Shown: piece by piece, positions 63,873-64,000 of the stretch
Numbering within the stretch: position 1 is the first letter of the stretch
How the letters are laid out: every line of letters begins with the position of its first letter
NCBI GenBank assembly: GCA_046347015.1
Contig: JAXMHA010000003.1
Span: 1 to 64,000 of the forward strand
DNA length: 64,000 nt
Source of the DNA: Dokdonella_A sp046347015
Lineage (GTDB): Bacteria > Pseudomonadota > Gammaproteobacteria > Xanthomonadales > Rhodanobacteraceae
Direction: 5' to 3'
The notes under the pieces: generated by a model
The model's input: only the letters and a program-made list of their open reading frames with translations
Told to the model about the DNA's origin: nothing
Database searches by the model: none
Made by a program: the position numbers and the translations under genes

Positions 63873-64000
63873 CTGCCGCGCCGCGCTGCCGGCGCCGGCC
63901 TCCGAACCGCTGCTGCAGGTCCTCGAAGTACAGGTAGATCACCGGCGTCACGTACAGCGTCAGCAACTGCGAGGTCAGCAGTCCGCCGACGACCGCGAGC
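63856..64000 (-). CDS. RND efflux permease, C-terminal fragment (cut by window edge)
   Basis: The last 47 codons of a gene entering from the right edge: GLLTSQLLTLYVTPVIYLYF EDLQQRF is the final transmembrane helix of HAE1-type RND permeases such as MdtB/C or AcrB. A basic GRRRQRG tail ends at 63856. It is convergent with bufC, overlapping by 17 bases. Its adjacency to a copper-buffering locus is not evidence of metal efflux; the motif suits multidrug RND rather than CusA. Confidence 0.7.
   Translation of the reverse strand, partial: LAVVGGLLTSQLLTLYVTPVIYLYFEDLQQRFGGRRRQRGAAVTPAA

Overview
The window is a GC-rich (roughly two-thirds G+C by eye) chromosomal segment of a gammaproteobacterium, most probably Xanthomonadales/Lysobacterales and perhaps Rhodanobacteraceae. 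The support is the gene set (FimX-type REC-PAS-GGDEF-EAL protein, EpmB/EF-P, GluQ, exbB-exbD-msbA-lpxK, uvrC-pgsA followed by tRNA-Gly/Cys/Leu, HutF-type histidine degradation) and a secreted protein ending in a short FRSGFD tail of a kind I associate with that group. Taxonomy is inferred from gene content only. Coding density is very high, with many ATGA/GTGA stop-start overlaps, and no gene-free stretch exceeds 300 bases.

Layout. 0-12.6 kb is core: an M23 peptidase (cut by the window edge), ubiG-gph-squalene/phytoene-synthase-like, an amidohydrolase, efp diverging from epmB, fimX, htpX, gluQ, then polyhydroxyalkanoate genes (phaB, phaR, a second phaB-like reductase). 12.6-21.7 kb is an integrated element of 8,854 bp inserted in the 3' end of kdsB. 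It is bounded by 239-bp direct repeats and carries a P4-type integrase with arm-site repeats, a HigB/HigA module, a lipoprotein, and a translationally coupled operon (AlpA, Toprim primase, DUF3631 protein, small proteins). Several operon genes carry frameshifts. 21.5-39 kb is core again: kdsB (its 3' end supplied by the repeat next to the integrase), ispG, a PilZ-like protein, phospholipase D, xseA, a wax-ester synthase/DGAT whose 3' end contains a 285-bp terminal-inverted-repeat element, a CPA2 antiporter, and the alpha-2-macroglobulin/pbpC pair.

39-52 kb holds the lipid A export and energy-transduction operon (exbB-exbD-msbA-lpxK), three tRNAs (Leu, Cys, Gly), the operon LMW phosphatase-thioredoxin/NHL-uvrC-pgsA, and the histidine-degradation genes hutF and hutI separated by a secreted protein. 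52-61 kb has bTHX, a CDF metal exporter, and a five-gene glycan-uptake operon: a GH144-like glycoamylase lipoprotein, an ABC sugar-binding lipoprotein, two permeases without an ATPase, and a large discoidin/(alpha/alpha)6 glycosidase. 61-64 kb is a bufferin metallophore locus (DoxX diverging from bufA2-bufB-bufC), and the window ends in the C-terminus of an RND efflux permease.

The most interesting items are the kdsB-targeted element and what its repeats say about its history, the 285-bp element read through by the wax-ester synthase gene, the five-gene glycan locus, and the bufferin locus.
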